Positions 54,887 to 62,687 of a stretch of DNA of 64,000 nt are shown here, one piece after another. Under the pieces are notes generated by a model. That model ran no database searches and was not told the origin of the DNA. It saw only the letters and a list, made by a program, of their open reading frames with translations. The stretch's first letter is position 1. Each line of letters starts with the position of its first letter. The position numbers were made by a program, and so were the translations under genes. This DNA is from Rhodospirillaceae bacterium (GTDB lineage: Bacteria; Pseudomonadota; Alphaproteobacteria; SHVP01). The DNA lies in contig PBKD01000014.1 in assembly GCA_002722055.1 (NCBI GenBank), forward strand, positions 80,533 through 144,532, read 5' to 3'.

Positions 54887-56239
54887 TTATGATACCTTAG
54901 TTCTCATCGTAACAAATTCCTCAGCTGCAGAGGGATGAATACCCAAAACAGAGTCCAATTGATCTTTAGTTACACCAATTTTTAACGAAACAGCAAGACC
55001 CTGAATTATTTCGCCAGCCTCAGACCCAACCATATGGAACCCTAAAACTTTTTGACTCTGCGAGTCTACCACAATCTTCATAAAAGTTAACTCATTTCTA
55101 TTTGTTAATGTATGTTTTAAGCTTCTAAAACTTGACTGGTAAATATCAACATCTGTATATTTCTTTTTTGCTTCCTCTTCAGTTAAACCTACAGTGGCTA
55201 CATTAGGCAAACTAAAAACTGCCGTTGGTACCATTGAATAATCCATTAAATTATTTTTATTTCCAAAAACAGTGTCTGCAAAACAAATCCCTTCATTTAA
55301 GGCAACAGGCGTTAGATTAAACCTATCTGTGACATCTCCAATAGCATAAATATTTGAAATATTTGTCTTATGATTAGAATCAACTATAACAGCGCCTTTG
55401 CCATTCATTCTTACACCAATATTTTCAAGACCTAAATTCCTTGTATTGGGTATTCTTCCAGTTGCAAACATTACTACATCAGTCTCAATTTTTAAATCAT
55501 TGTTAGTCTTTACAATTTTTTTAGAATCAGATTCTTCTATTGAGACAATTTCTTGAGAGGTAAATAATTTGATACCTTTCTTTTTGATTTCTTCAGCAAG
55601 AAAATTTCTTAATTGGAAGTCAAAACCTTTCAGAATTTGATCACCTCTGTAAATAATTGTTACTTCAGATCCTAGGCCATTAAATATACTTGCAAACTCA
55701 ACAGCAATATAGCCTCCACCATTAATAATGATTTTTTTTGGTATTTTTTCTATATGGAAGGCTTCATTTGAAGTGATAACATTATTAATACCACTAATAT
55801 TGGGCAAAAAAGGTAGACCGCCGGTAGATATAAGAATTTTATCAGCTGTAATTGTCTTATCACCTACTTTTAAAGTGTGATTATCTACGAAAACACCTTT
55901 GTTCTCGAATAACTTTACATTATTAGAACTTAATATTTTCTTATAAATTTCATTTAATCGATCAATTTCTATGTCTTTATTATTTATTAAGTTACTCCAA
56001 CTAAATGAATTTATATCAATATTCCACCCATAAGCTTTACTATCTTCTAATTCCTCAAAATATTCTGCCGCATAAACAAGAAGTTTTTTTGGAATACAGC
56101 CCCTAATTACACAGGTCCCACCCACTCTATCTTCCTCACAAATACCAACTTTGGCACCATAAGAAGAGGCAACTCTTGAAGCTCTAACACCTCCTGATCC
56201 AGCTCCTAAAACAAACAAATCATAGTCAAAATTTTTCAT
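54887..56239 (-). CDS. gor: glutathione-disulfide reductase
   Basis: A 450-residue flavoprotein of the pyridine nucleotide-disulfide reductase family. FAD motif LFVLGAGSGGVRASRVAS, redox pair GGTCVIRGCIPKKLLVYA (C-V-I-R-G-C), NADP motif IIINGGGYIAVEFASIFNG, second FAD motif IYAIGDVTDRFNLTPVALNEG, and the catalytic His-Glu in LGIHPSAAEEFVTM. The serine and valine after G-S-G-G suit glutathione reductase rather than lipoamide dehydrogenase. It maintains the glutathione pool in the cytoplasm. Confidence 0.93.
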   Translation of the reverse strand: MKNFDYDLFVLGAGSGGVRASRVASSYGAKVGICEEDRVGGTCVIRGCIPKKLLVYAAEYFEELEDSKAYGWNIDINSFSWSNLINNKDIEIDRLNEIYKKILSSNNVKLFENKGVFVDNHTLKVGDKTITADKILISTGGLPFLPNISGINNVITSNEAFHIEKIPKKIIINGGGYIAVEFASIFNGLGSEVTIIYRGDQILKGFDFQLRNFLAEEIKKKGIKLFTSQEIVSIEESDSKKIVKTNNDLKIETDVVMFATGRIPNTRNLGLENIGVRMNGKGAVIVDSNHKTNISNIYAIGDVTDRFNLTPVALNEGICFADTVFGNKNNLMDYSMVPTAVFSLPNVATVGLTEEEAKKKYTDVDIYQSSFRSLKHTLTNRNELTFMKIVVDSQSQKVLGFHMVGSEAGEIIQGLAVSLKIGVTKDQLDSVLGIHPSAAEEFVTMRTKVS

Positions 56240-56252
56240 AACTTTACCTAAA

Positions 56253-57143
56253 TTAATTTTTTTTACTTTTTTGTCTCTTATATTCTTCTATCTCAATTTT
56301 GATTCCATCATTAAAACTAATTGGTTTGAAATCAAAATCTTTTGTAGCATCTGAATGTGAGTATACTTTATTTTCTTTCATTCTCAATATTTGCTCATAA
56401 CTCACTGAAAAAGATTTTTTATTTAATAATTTATAAAAAAATAATAGAGCTAAGCTAAACCATATTGGAATATGAATATAAAGATTTTTTCTTGATAATA
56501 AAGATGAAACTGTTCTTAATATTGAATTATAACTTATTTCAGAGCCTCCTGAAAGGTTATAGCTTCTCCCAATAACTTTATTTTTACTCATCAAAACATC
56601 ATAATATGCATTAGCAAGATCCTTCGCAAATATTGGTTGGAAGAGATTTTTACCTGACCCAAAAATTGGAAATACATAACTATTATCTAGATAGTTAATC
56701 AATTTCCACATATTCTTATCCTCTTCGCTTCCATAAATCATGGTGGGGCGAATTATAGTTATTAAATCAGAAAATTTTGAAATTGAATTTTCAATATTTT
56801 TGTATTCATTTGATGCTGATTTGAATTTAGAATATATACCTGTAGTATGAACACAAATAAACCATTCAACATTCTTTCTTATACCTAATTGAATTAATGG
56901 CAAACTAAAATGAATGCCTGCAATATTGAAAACAGTATCTACATTATTAAAACTCTCAGCAATAGATTCAATATTATTTAAATCACCTTGAAATAATTCA
57001 ATTTTTAAATTTAACTCTTTGAGCCAGTCTACTTTAGAGTTTTTTCTAACTATACATCTAATTTTTCTAGAATAACTCTCATTGTGAAGCCTTTTTAAAA
57101 AAATTTTTCCAGTATGACTTGTCGCACCAGTTACTAAAAGCAT
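56253..57143 (-). CDS. extended SDR / NAD-dependent epimerase-like protein
   Basis: A 296-residue Rossmann protein. The nucleotide motif is MLLVTGATSHTGKIFLKRL, followed by FQGDLNNIESIAESFNNVDTVFNIAG and IIRPTMIYGSEEDKNMW. The usual Y-x-x-x-K pair is not clearly in place: the position reads EYKNIENSI, so it is probably an atypical, NmrA-like SDR without standard dehydrogenase activity. A hydrophobic stretch (IPIWFSLALLFFYKLL) near residue 225 suggests membrane contact. It precedes gor by 13 bases. Confidence 0.78.
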   Translation of the reverse strand: MLLVTGATSHTGKIFLKRLHNESYSRKIRCIVRKNSKVDWLKELNLKIELFQGDLNNIESIAESFNNVDTVFNIAGIHFSLPLIQLGIRKNVEWFICVHTTGIYSKFKSASNEYKNIENSISKFSDLITIIRPTMIYGSEEDKNMWKLINYLDNSYVFPIFGSGKNLFQPIFAKDLANAYYDVLMSKNKVIGRSYNLSGGSEISYNSILRTVSSLLSRKNLYIHIPIWFSLALLFFYKLLNKKSFSVSYEQILRMKENKVYSHSDATKDFDFKPISFNDGIKIEIEEYKRQKSKKN

Positions 57144-57197
57144 ATAATTACCTCAAAAAAAAATAATATTAAATTATTTCAGAGAAGGGAGCAAATA

Positions 57198-57491
57198 ATG
57201 ACAGTTTACTGGATATTAGACAATGAAATAACGAATGAAGAAGACTATAATAAATACAGAAAGGAAGCACCTTACTATGTTCGACGTCATGGAGGAGAAT
57301 TCTGTGTAAGAGGAGGATCTATTGACCTAATCCATGGTGAATGGCAACCTAAAAGAGTTGTAATTTTAAAATTCCCATCAAAAAAAGCCTACGAATCATT
57401 TATAAATGATCCTGATTACAAGCCTTGGAAACAAATGCGAGAAAAAGCAAGTATAACTAATAATGTCTTACTACTTGAGGGAACAGAATAG
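57198..57491 (+). CDS. DUF1330 family protein
   Basis: A 97-residue dimeric alpha-beta-barrel protein with the DUF1330 layout: strand VYWILDNEI, YNKYRKEAPYYVRRHGGEFCVRGG, then PKRVVILKFPSKKAYESFINDPDYKPWKQMREKAS. No reaction is known for the family. The gene is 13 bases ahead of an antibiotic-biosynthesis-monooxygenase-like gene of the same overall fold, which suggests the two act together. Confidence 0.83.
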   Translation: MTVYWILDNEITNEEDYNKYRKEAPYYVRRHGGEFCVRGGSIDLIHGEWQPKRVVILKFPSKKAYESFINDPDYKPWKQMREKASITNNVLLLEGTE

Positions 57492-57504
57492 AAGAGGATT
57501 AATA

Positions 57505-57807
57505 GTGTATATAGCAATGAATAGATTTCATATTAAACTAGGATTTGAGATGGAGTTTGAGAAAGTATGGAAAACAAGGGAAACATATTTAAATGATGTG
57601 GATGGTTTTATAAAATTTAATTTAATTAGAGGTAAAAGTGATACTGATTTTACACTATATGCATCACACAGCACTTGGGAAACAGAACAAGATTTTTTGA
57701 ACTGGACAAAATCAGACTCCTTTAAATTGGCTCATAAAAATGCCGGGCAGAATTCAAACATGTACCTTGGGCACCCTATCTTTGAAGGTTTTAATATAGT
57801 TATATAA
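57505..57807 (+). CDS. antibiotic biosynthesis monooxygenase-domain protein
   Basis: A roughly 100-residue ABM-fold protein: VYIAMNRFHIKLGFEMEFEKVWKTRETYL, FIKFNLIRGKS, YASHSTWETEQDFLNWTKSDSFKLAH. The heme-degrading IsdG branch shares the N-terminal A-M-N-R-F block and the W-x-T/S...F-x-x-W-x-x-S-x-x-F pattern, so heme or quinone chemistry is possible. I place the start at GTG 57505, seven bases after GAAGAGGA; the open frame from 57463 overlaps the preceding gene and adds a non-family tail. It converges on the next gene. Confidence 0.82.
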   Translation: MYIAMNRFHIKLGFEMEFEKVWKTRETYLNDVDGFIKFNLIRGKSDTDFTLYASHSTWETEQDFLNWTKSDSFKLAHKNAGQNSNMYLGHPIFEGFNIVI

Positions 57808-57835
57808 TTTTAAATTTTTCAGACGAACTTTTAAA

Positions 57836-58291
57836 TTAAGATACCATTATATTTTTAAAAAAAAATAATATGTGATTTAATGAATAAATTACTAAGACGG
57901 ACCCTGATCCTATAACTTGTAATAGAAATATAAAGACTGAAACTAGATGCAAAAATTTGAAATACTTTTCTGATATCAAATCTCCTTCTAAGGTCAGGTC
58001 TCTTAACTTATTAATTTTTGGGGTTATAATATAAATATTAGCAAGAAATCCAAAGCCCATAATTATACTAATGGTACTTCCATAGAAACTTTTGCCAATT
58101 AAAAATAAAATAGCAGCTAATATCACTATAATTAAACAAAACTTAAATAGCCGTGGAAAAATATATCTAAGAAATTTCTGTAAATTATCACCCTTTAATA
58201 TGTTAAATACAGCAGGTGTAGTTACAAACATAAATGATAACATAGTTCCAATTAAAACGGCATGCAGAGTGAGAGCTAATAAATTTTCCAT
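57836..58291 (-). CDS. four-span membrane protein, DUF4149-like
   Basis: A 151-residue inner-membrane protein with four hydrophobic spans. The pattern LHAVLIGTMLSFMFVTTPAVFNIL, FLRYIFPRLFKFCLI, ITPKINKLRDL and KYFKFLHLVSVFIFLLQVI resembles DUF4149, a TMEM205-like family of unknown role: Gly-rich first helix, F-P-R after it, T-P-x-I in the third loop and an F-x-x-L-H-x-x-S start of the last helix. It is probably a monocistronic gene. Confidence 0.65.
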   Translation of the reverse strand: MENLLALTLHAVLIGTMLSFMFVTTPAVFNILKGDNLQKFLRYIFPRLFKFCLIIVILAAILFLIGKSFYGSTISIIMGFGFLANIYIITPKINKLRDLTLEGDLISEKYFKFLHLVSVFIFLLQVIGSGSVLVIYSLNHILFFFKNIMVS

Positions 58292-58334
58292 ACACCTGAT
58301 ATGTTCATTTTTTCTTTATAATCAAGAGGCATAC

Positions 58335-59015
58335 CTACCTTGATTTTTTTAGTTTAATTAAATGATATTTAGATTTTTGTGTTTCCGAATTAATAATATC
58401 ACATTCAACAACAAAATACCTCCCTAGCATCTCAATCAAATAATCAATCTCTGAGTTCTTAAAGACTTTTTTATTGAAATTTTGTATCATAGAATATCTA
58501 CCCGCTATCAGTATCATACCGTCTTGATGCAGTATTTTCTTAAATTCTTCCAAATAAATTTCAAGTGGGTCCAAAAAATATATAACATTAATTAACAATA
58601 ATTTATCTATCGACCCAATCTTAATTATTTTAGATAAATTTTTAGCATCAATATTAATAATATCAATATTTTTATTTTTAAATTTAGCCTCTAAAACATT
58701 TCTAAAAACTTTACTAATTTCTATAGCATATATCTTCTTAGGATCGCTTTTTACAATTTCATCTAATGCTTGTCCGTTCCCAGGGCCAATTTCTAATACA
58801 GTATCCGTTTTATCAACTGACAACCTTTGAACAGTACTCTTAATCATTTTTCTATTACTAATATCCATTAATTTTTTGGCAATAAATCCAAAAAAAAAGT
58901 GTCGAGGCTCACGCATATTTTCAGCCATAATTTTTGTAAATTTTAGTTTATTAAATATAAAAACTATTAAAAAATTATACTTTTTTAAAAAGAAAACTTT
59001 TGTTTTATTTGCCAT
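58335..59015 (-). CDS. class I SAM-dependent methyltransferase, unknown substrate
   Basis: A 226-residue protein with a Rossmann methyltransferase core: motif I TVLEIGPGNGQALDEIV, acidic strand IYAIEISKVF, then IDIINIDAKNL, and KLLLINVIYFLDPLEIYLEEFKKILHQDGMILIAG (motifs in order). A hydrophobic, basic N-terminal stretch (about residues 7-28) may contact membrane or be a wrongly included leader; an in-frame ATG at 58928 (MAENMREP) is a possible start. The substrate is unknown. Confidence 0.78.
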   Translation of the reverse strand: MANKTKVFFLKKYNFLIVFIFNKLKFTKIMAENMREPRHFFFGFIAKKLMDISNRKMIKSTVQRLSVDKTDTVLEIGPGNGQALDEIVKSDPKKIYAIEISKVFRNVLEAKFKNKNIDIINIDAKNLSKIIKIGSIDKLLLINVIYFLDPLEIYLEEFKKILHQDGMILIAGRYSMIQNFNKKVFKNSEIDYLIEMLGRYFVVECDIINSETQKSKYHLIKLKKSR

Positions 59016-59048
59016 TCTATTTATCTGAGTTTCAGTTTTATTTAATTT

Positions 59049-59456
59049 CTAAGTAATTTCATCTGACTCTAAGGCATTAGTCATTATTAAAAGTTGTTTA
59101 TAAGTGGAATTAAATACACAATGCGGGTGCCCAGCAGCTGACCATATCTTTTCAAATCTTCTTAATGAAGTATCAATAATTAAATTTAATTCTCTAGGCA
59201 AACCTATAGGAGAGACACCACCAATTGAATAACCTGTAATTTTTTTTACAATTTTTGCTTCTGGCCTAAATACTGACCCCTCTATGTTGAGAATTTTATG
59301 AAGTGCTTGTGTTTTACACTTCTTGTCACCCGCAATCAGCACAATAACAGGTGTATGAATTTTTTTAGATTCTATAATAAATATTAACGTTTTAACTATT
59401 GCTCCGACTGGAACATTCAAAGACTTAGCAGCATCTAAAGCAGATCTTGCCGTCAT
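59049..59456 (-). CDS. YbaK/ProX-like aminoacyl-tRNA deacylase, possibly with non-AUG start further upstream
   Basis: The protein matches the YbaK/EbsC editing family, which hydrolyses mischarged Cys- or Ala-tRNA(Pro): TARSALDAAKSLNVPVGAIVKTLIF, PVIVLIAGDKKCK with the substrate-site Lys, FRPEAKIVKKITGYSIGGVSPIGLP, and SAAGHPHCVFNSTYKQL. From the ATG at 59456 it is 135 residues, lacking the roughly 30-residue first helix usual in the family. The same frame stays open back to 59546 and encodes a plausible helix (SNLEKKLVKN...ILKQYNHPQQVIELE) with no ATG, GTG or TTG; an ATA at 59543 sits six bases after GAGG. The true start may therefore be 59543, giving 164 residues. Confidence 0.85.
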   Translation of the reverse strand: MTARSALDAAKSLNVPVGAIVKTLIFIIESKKIHTPVIVLIAGDKKCKTQALHKILNIEGSVFRPEAKIVKKITGYSIGGVSPIGLPRELNLIIDTSLRRFEKIWSAAGHPHCVFNSTYKQLLIMTNALESDEIT

Positions 59457-59610
59457 CTCAAGTTCAATTACTTGTTGAGGGTGATTATATTGTTTTAAAA
59501 TTTTCGCAACATTTTTTACTAATTTCTTTTCTAAATTAGATATAACTTACCTCATAAATTTCTACTATTTTGTTCACAAAAGCAGTATATTTACTTTTAA
59601 TAATATTTAA

Positions 59611-59754
59611 ACTCATAAAATCAAAATTATTGATAGAATCTATAGGCTATATGATATGCAGAACAAATACCCTAAGGCTTATTTTGCGATCCTTAGAAAA
59701 TCTTTTGAAACATGCCCCCAGTGACATCTTGGGAAATATGGAAATAAATTATGA
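59611..59754 (+). pseudogene. short coding remnant ahead of the Dam-like methylase
   Basis: One frame from 59611 encodes THKIKIIDRIYRLYDMQNKY and PKAYFAILRKSFETCPQ, is stopped by TGA at 59722-59724, then continues HLGKYGNKL to a TGA at 59752. The residue mix and block order look like genuine protein rather than random AT-rich sequence, but there is no recognised family, no good start with a ribosome site, and an in-frame stop. It may be the decayed end of a gene lost near the methylase. A competing 62-codon frame from 59570 looks less protein-like. Confidence 0.3.
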
Positions 59755-60683
59755 GTAAACCAATTCTAAAATGGGCAGGCGGTAAAACTCAGCTCATTAA
59801 CCAAATAGAAAAATTCTTACCCGAAGAAATAAAAAATAGAAAACTAAAAAAATATGCTGAACCTTTTATTGGTGGTGGGGCACTATTTTTTTATCTTCAA
59901 GATAAATATAAAATTGATGAAACATATATAAGTGACACAAATAAAGACTTAATACTTCTCTATAAAACAGTTAAAGAGAATTTAAATGAACTATTAAAAC
60001 AACTATTAATTATATCAAATAAATATCATGCAATTACTATTGAAGAAAACAGGAAAGAATACTTTTATAAAATTCGTGAACTTTATAATGAAGGTATAAC
60101 TGAATCTTCTTATCAAAATTTGACAAAGGAAAGTATCTTTAGAGCAGCCCAGCTAATTTTTCTAAATAGAACAAGTTTTAATGGCTTATATCGAGTAAAC
60201 AGCATGGGCTTATTTAATGTTCCTTTTGGAAAATATAAAAATCCAGGTATTTATAATGAGAAGGGTTTAAAAGAAGCGTCAAAATTACTTAAAAATACGA
60301 TTATTGAATGCTCAAGTTATCAAAACTTGCCTAAAGAGTTTCTTTCTAATTCATTAATATATTTTGATCCCCCTTATCGCCCATTATCGAATACATCAAG
60401 TTTTACTGCTTACAATAAGTCTAATTTTAATGATATCAGTCAAATTGAACTTGCAAATTATTATAAAAAAATATCAAAAAATAAAAATCTATATTTAATT
60501 TTAAGTAACTCAGATCCAAAGAATAGCGACAAAAACGACAAGTTCTTTGATGAATTGTATAATCAATTTATCATTAGCAGAGTAAGTGCAACTAGAATAA
60601 TTAATAGTAAGTCTGAAGGACGAGGAAAAATAACTGAAATATTAGTAACAAACAAAGAATTTAAAAAAGTTTTAAAGAGATGA
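59751..60683 (+). CDS. Dam-like DNA N6-adenine methyltransferase (probably GATC)
   Basis: A 310-residue alpha-class amino methyltransferase of the Dam/DpnIIA group. Motif X is LKWAGGKTQLINQI, motif I is YAEPFIGGGALFFYL, and motif IV is IYFDPPYRPLSNTSSFTAY. The stretch NRTSFNGLYRVNSMGLFNVPFGKYKNP closely follows the Dam/DpnIIA pattern, so methylation of adenine in GATC is the likely activity. Alphaproteobacteria use CcrM (GANTC) as their core methylase, so this one is accessory: an orphan or the survivor of a DpnII-type system. No intact endonuclease follows; only a broken frame overlaps its stop. Confidence 0.92.
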   Translation: MSKPILKWAGGKTQLINQIEKFLPEEIKNRKLKKYAEPFIGGGALFFYLQDKYKIDETYISDTNKDLILLYKTVKENLNELLKQLLIISNKYHAITIEENRKEYFYKIRELYNEGITESSYQNLTKESIFRAAQLIFLNRTSFNGLYRVNSMGLFNVPFGKYKNPGIYNEKGLKEASKLLKNTIIECSSYQNLPKEFLSNSLIYFDPPYRPLSNTSSFTAYNKSNFNDISQIELANYYKKISKNKNLYLILSNSDPKNSDKNDKFFDELYNQFIISRVSATRIINSKSEGRGKITEILVTNKEFKKVLKR

Positions 60684-60789
60684 CAAAAAAACAAAAGAAC
60701 CCTCACTACGAAATAATAAAAGGTACAAGTCTAATTCTTATGTTTTAAAAAATGTAATTAAAATTTCAGATAAAAACTCTCATAATTAA
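60680..60789 (+). pseudogene. frame-broken remnant downstream of the Dam-like methylase
   Basis: An ATG at 60680 overlaps the methylase TGA as ATGA, the usual coupling of a second gene. It encodes MTKKQKNPHYEIIKG before running into TLILMF-type residues and a stop near 60749. A second frame across the same bases reads RYKSNSYVLKNVIKISDKNSHN and stops at 60787. Joined by one frameshift near 60725 they give a coherent basic N-terminus of about 37 residues. I read this as the start of a lost gene, plausibly the partner endonuclease, but no family match is claimed. Confidence 0.35.
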
Positions 60790-60844
60790 GTAAAATGTTT
60801 TTATTTACTAAATTTGAATTAAACATTAAATATGGTAAAAAAAT

Positions 60845-61849
60845 ATGATGAATAATAAAATTTTTACAGTTGGTGGATTGTTCTCAGGCGTTGGAGGTAT
60901 AGAGCTAGGTTTTTCAAATAAAAAAAAATTCAAGATTGCCTGGGGAACAGATTTTGATATTTACGCTTCAAAAACTTACAGAAAAAACTTTACCCACCCT
61001 TTTTATGAAAAAAATATAAATAAACTTAGAGGAAAAGATTTAGAAGCAGTTGATGTGCTTGTAGGTGGTTTTCCTTGCCAGGCATTTTCTGTTGCAGGTT
61101 ATCAAAAAGGGTTTGAAGACGAAAGGGGCGATGTTTTTTTTCAAATTATAAGATTAATAAACGAGTTACCAAAAAAACCTAAAGTTTTATTACTTGAAAA
61201 TGTTAAAAATATTTATACTCATGATAAGAAAAAAACATTTAGAATTATCCAAGACAGTTTGGAAAAAACTGGATATTGTGTTTTTTCTAAAATAATGAAT
61301 ACTTGCGAATATACTTGTGTTCCTCAAAATAGGGAAAGAACTTTTATTGTTTGTTTTCTTGAAGGTAAACATGCTTTTTTAGATCCATCAAAACCAAAAT
61401 CAACCTATTTTCAAAAAGTTTTTCCTCCTGAAAAAATAATTAAACTTAAACCTATACAATATTTTTTAGAAAACGCTGAAGTTGATGAAAAATATTATTA
61501 TAGACAAGATAAATACAATTATAGAGAATTATCACAATCTGTAACTAAAAAAAATACTTTTTATCAATGGAGAAGAGTATATGTTAGAGAAAATAAAAGT
61601 GGTTTATGTCCTACTTTAACAGCAAACATGGGTGCAGGTGGTCATAATGTTCCCTTAATAAAAGACGACTTTGGTATAAGAAAAATTACACCTAGAGAAT
61701 GTTTTAATCTCCAAGGATTTCCAAAGAATTTTAAGCTACCAAAAGATGTTCCAAACACACAATTGTATAAACAAGCGGGCAATTCAGTAACAGTAGATAT
61801 GTTTAAAAAATTTGCAGATATAATATACAATACTTTACTTAAAAATTAA
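60845..61849 (+). CDS. DNA C5-cytosine methyltransferase (M.HhaI-like architecture)
   Basis: A 334-residue 5-methylcytosine methylase with all main motifs in normal order: I TVGGLFSGVGGIELGF, IV VGGFPCQAFSVAGYQKGFEDERG with the catalytic Cys, VI LLLENVKN, VIII VPQNRERTFIV, a target-recognition region (about 190-265), then IX-X ITPRECFNLQGFPKNF and QAGNSVTVDM. The target sequence cannot be read from the protein. Two ATG codons are adjacent at the start (60845 and 60848). Its TAA shares the palindrome TTAA with the stop of the converging glycosylase. Confidence 0.93.
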   Translation: MMNNKIFTVGGLFSGVGGIELGFSNKKKFKIAWGTDFDIYASKTYRKNFTHPFYEKNINKLRGKDLEAVDVLVGGFPCQAFSVAGYQKGFEDERGDVFFQIIRLINELPKKPKVLLLENVKNIYTHDKKKTFRIIQDSLEKTGYCVFSKIMNTCEYTCVPQNRERTFIVCFLEGKHAFLDPSKPKSTYFQKVFPPEKIIKLKPIQYFLENAEVDEKYYYRQDKYNYRELSQSVTKKNTFYQWRRVYVRENKSGLCPTLTANMGAGGHNVPLIKDDFGIRKITPRECFNLQGFPKNFKLPKDVPNTQLYKQAGNSVTVDMFKKFADIIYNTLLKN

Positions 61850-62460
61850 TTTTTAAGTGCAATCATTCCATTATCAACCCACTTCCAAATATAGATCGCA
61901 AGGATACTTCTGTAAGGTTTTGCCCATTTAACTTGAGAAAAATCTTTATCTAATTTCTTATTAAAGATTTTCTGATATCCTTTTTTAAGAGTGGAATCCC
62001 CTTCAGGAAAAATATCTAATCTTCCCATATAAAATAATAGAATAATATTTGAAGACCAAGGACCAAATCCATTTAATTTTTGAATTTCATTTTTTGCATC
62101 TTGATCATTCAATTTTTTCCAATAATAAAAAATTTTTGTATTATTTTTTACTTTTATTGCTAAGTTTTTCATAAAGTTTATTTTAGTATAAGAGATTCCA
62201 ATTTTTCTTAAATCTTCGACATTAGTTTTTAAGATGCAATCTGGACTAATTATTTTGGAGGAGGAAAACATTTTTTTCAATCTTGAAAAAATTACATTAG
62301 CAACCTTGTTTGATAGTTGTTGATTTATAATTATCTTAATTAAAGACTCATAATTTAAACGGCGTACATTTAAACTAACTGGACCAAGTTGTTCAACCAG
62401 TAATTTGAATTTACTATTTTTTTCAAGAAACTTAATCGCATCCGAAATATCAACAAACAT
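61846..62460 (-). CDS. AlkA-like HhH-GPD DNA glycosylase
   Basis: A roughly 204-residue base-excision enzyme. The helix-hairpin-helix is IQKLNGFGPWSSNIILLFYMG, followed by FPEGDSTLKKGY with the catalytic Asp; IIINQQLSNKVANVIFSRL matches the AlkA/3-methyladenine glycosylase II substrate-domain start. There is only one Cys, so no [4Fe-4S] cluster of the MutY/Nth type. The family removes alkylated purines, and some members excise 1-methyladenine and 3-methylcytosine. I place the start at ATG 62460; a TTG at 62472 adds four residues. The gene lies between two C5-methylase genes, which may matter for its role. Confidence 0.88.
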   Translation of the reverse strand: MFVDISDAIKFLEKNSKFKLLVEQLGPVSLNVRRLNYESLIKIIINQQLSNKVANVIFSRLKKMFSSSKIISPDCILKTNVEDLRKIGISYTKINFMKNLAIKVKNNTKIFYYWKKLNDQDAKNEIQKLNGFGPWSSNIILLFYMGRLDIFPEGDSTLKKGYQKIFNKKLDKDFSQVKWAKPYRSILAIYIWKWVDNGMIALKN

Positions 62461-62465
62461 TAATA

Positions 62466-62687
62466 TTACCAATCATCAATATTACCTTTTTTTAAAATTT
62501 TCGGTTTTAAAGGATCTAAAATTTTATCTGGAATTGAAAACCTTGGTCTTTTACCCTGAAATTGTAAATCTTGGATTTTGTTCTGCAAGGAGGTTGTTAA
62601 ACCTCTTGGAAACTTCATAGAAAAGATAATTTGAATACTCTCCATCCGAAAAGTATTGTCCAATCTGACCTACTCCACAGTTACCAT
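62466..62687 (-). pseudogene. two-frame coding remnant after the second C5-methylase
   Basis: From the overlapping ATG at 62687, one frame gives MVTVE and stops. The frame beside it reads VGQIGQYFSDGEYSNYL, FYEVSKRFNNLLAEQNPRF and TISG before TAA at 62551. A third then gives GKRPRFSIPDKILDPLKPKI and LKKGNIDDW, ending at 62466. Each segment looks like real protein and they abut in order, but neither of the latter two has a good start, so at least two frameshifts are implied. The position after a methylase suggests a decayed endonuclease or accessory gene. The simplest intact reading is a 59-residue ORF from ATG 62645, which is less convincing. Confidence 0.45.

Noticed and set aside
59722-59724. 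TGA in the remnant read as selenocysteine after C-P-Q
   Set aside because: No SECIS-like hairpin was seen directly downstream and no selenoprotein genes are in the window; decay is simpler.
59570-59758. A 62-codon frame with an ATG upstream of the Dam-like methylase
   Set aside because: No ribosome site, no motif, and the overlapping frame from 59611 looks more protein-like.
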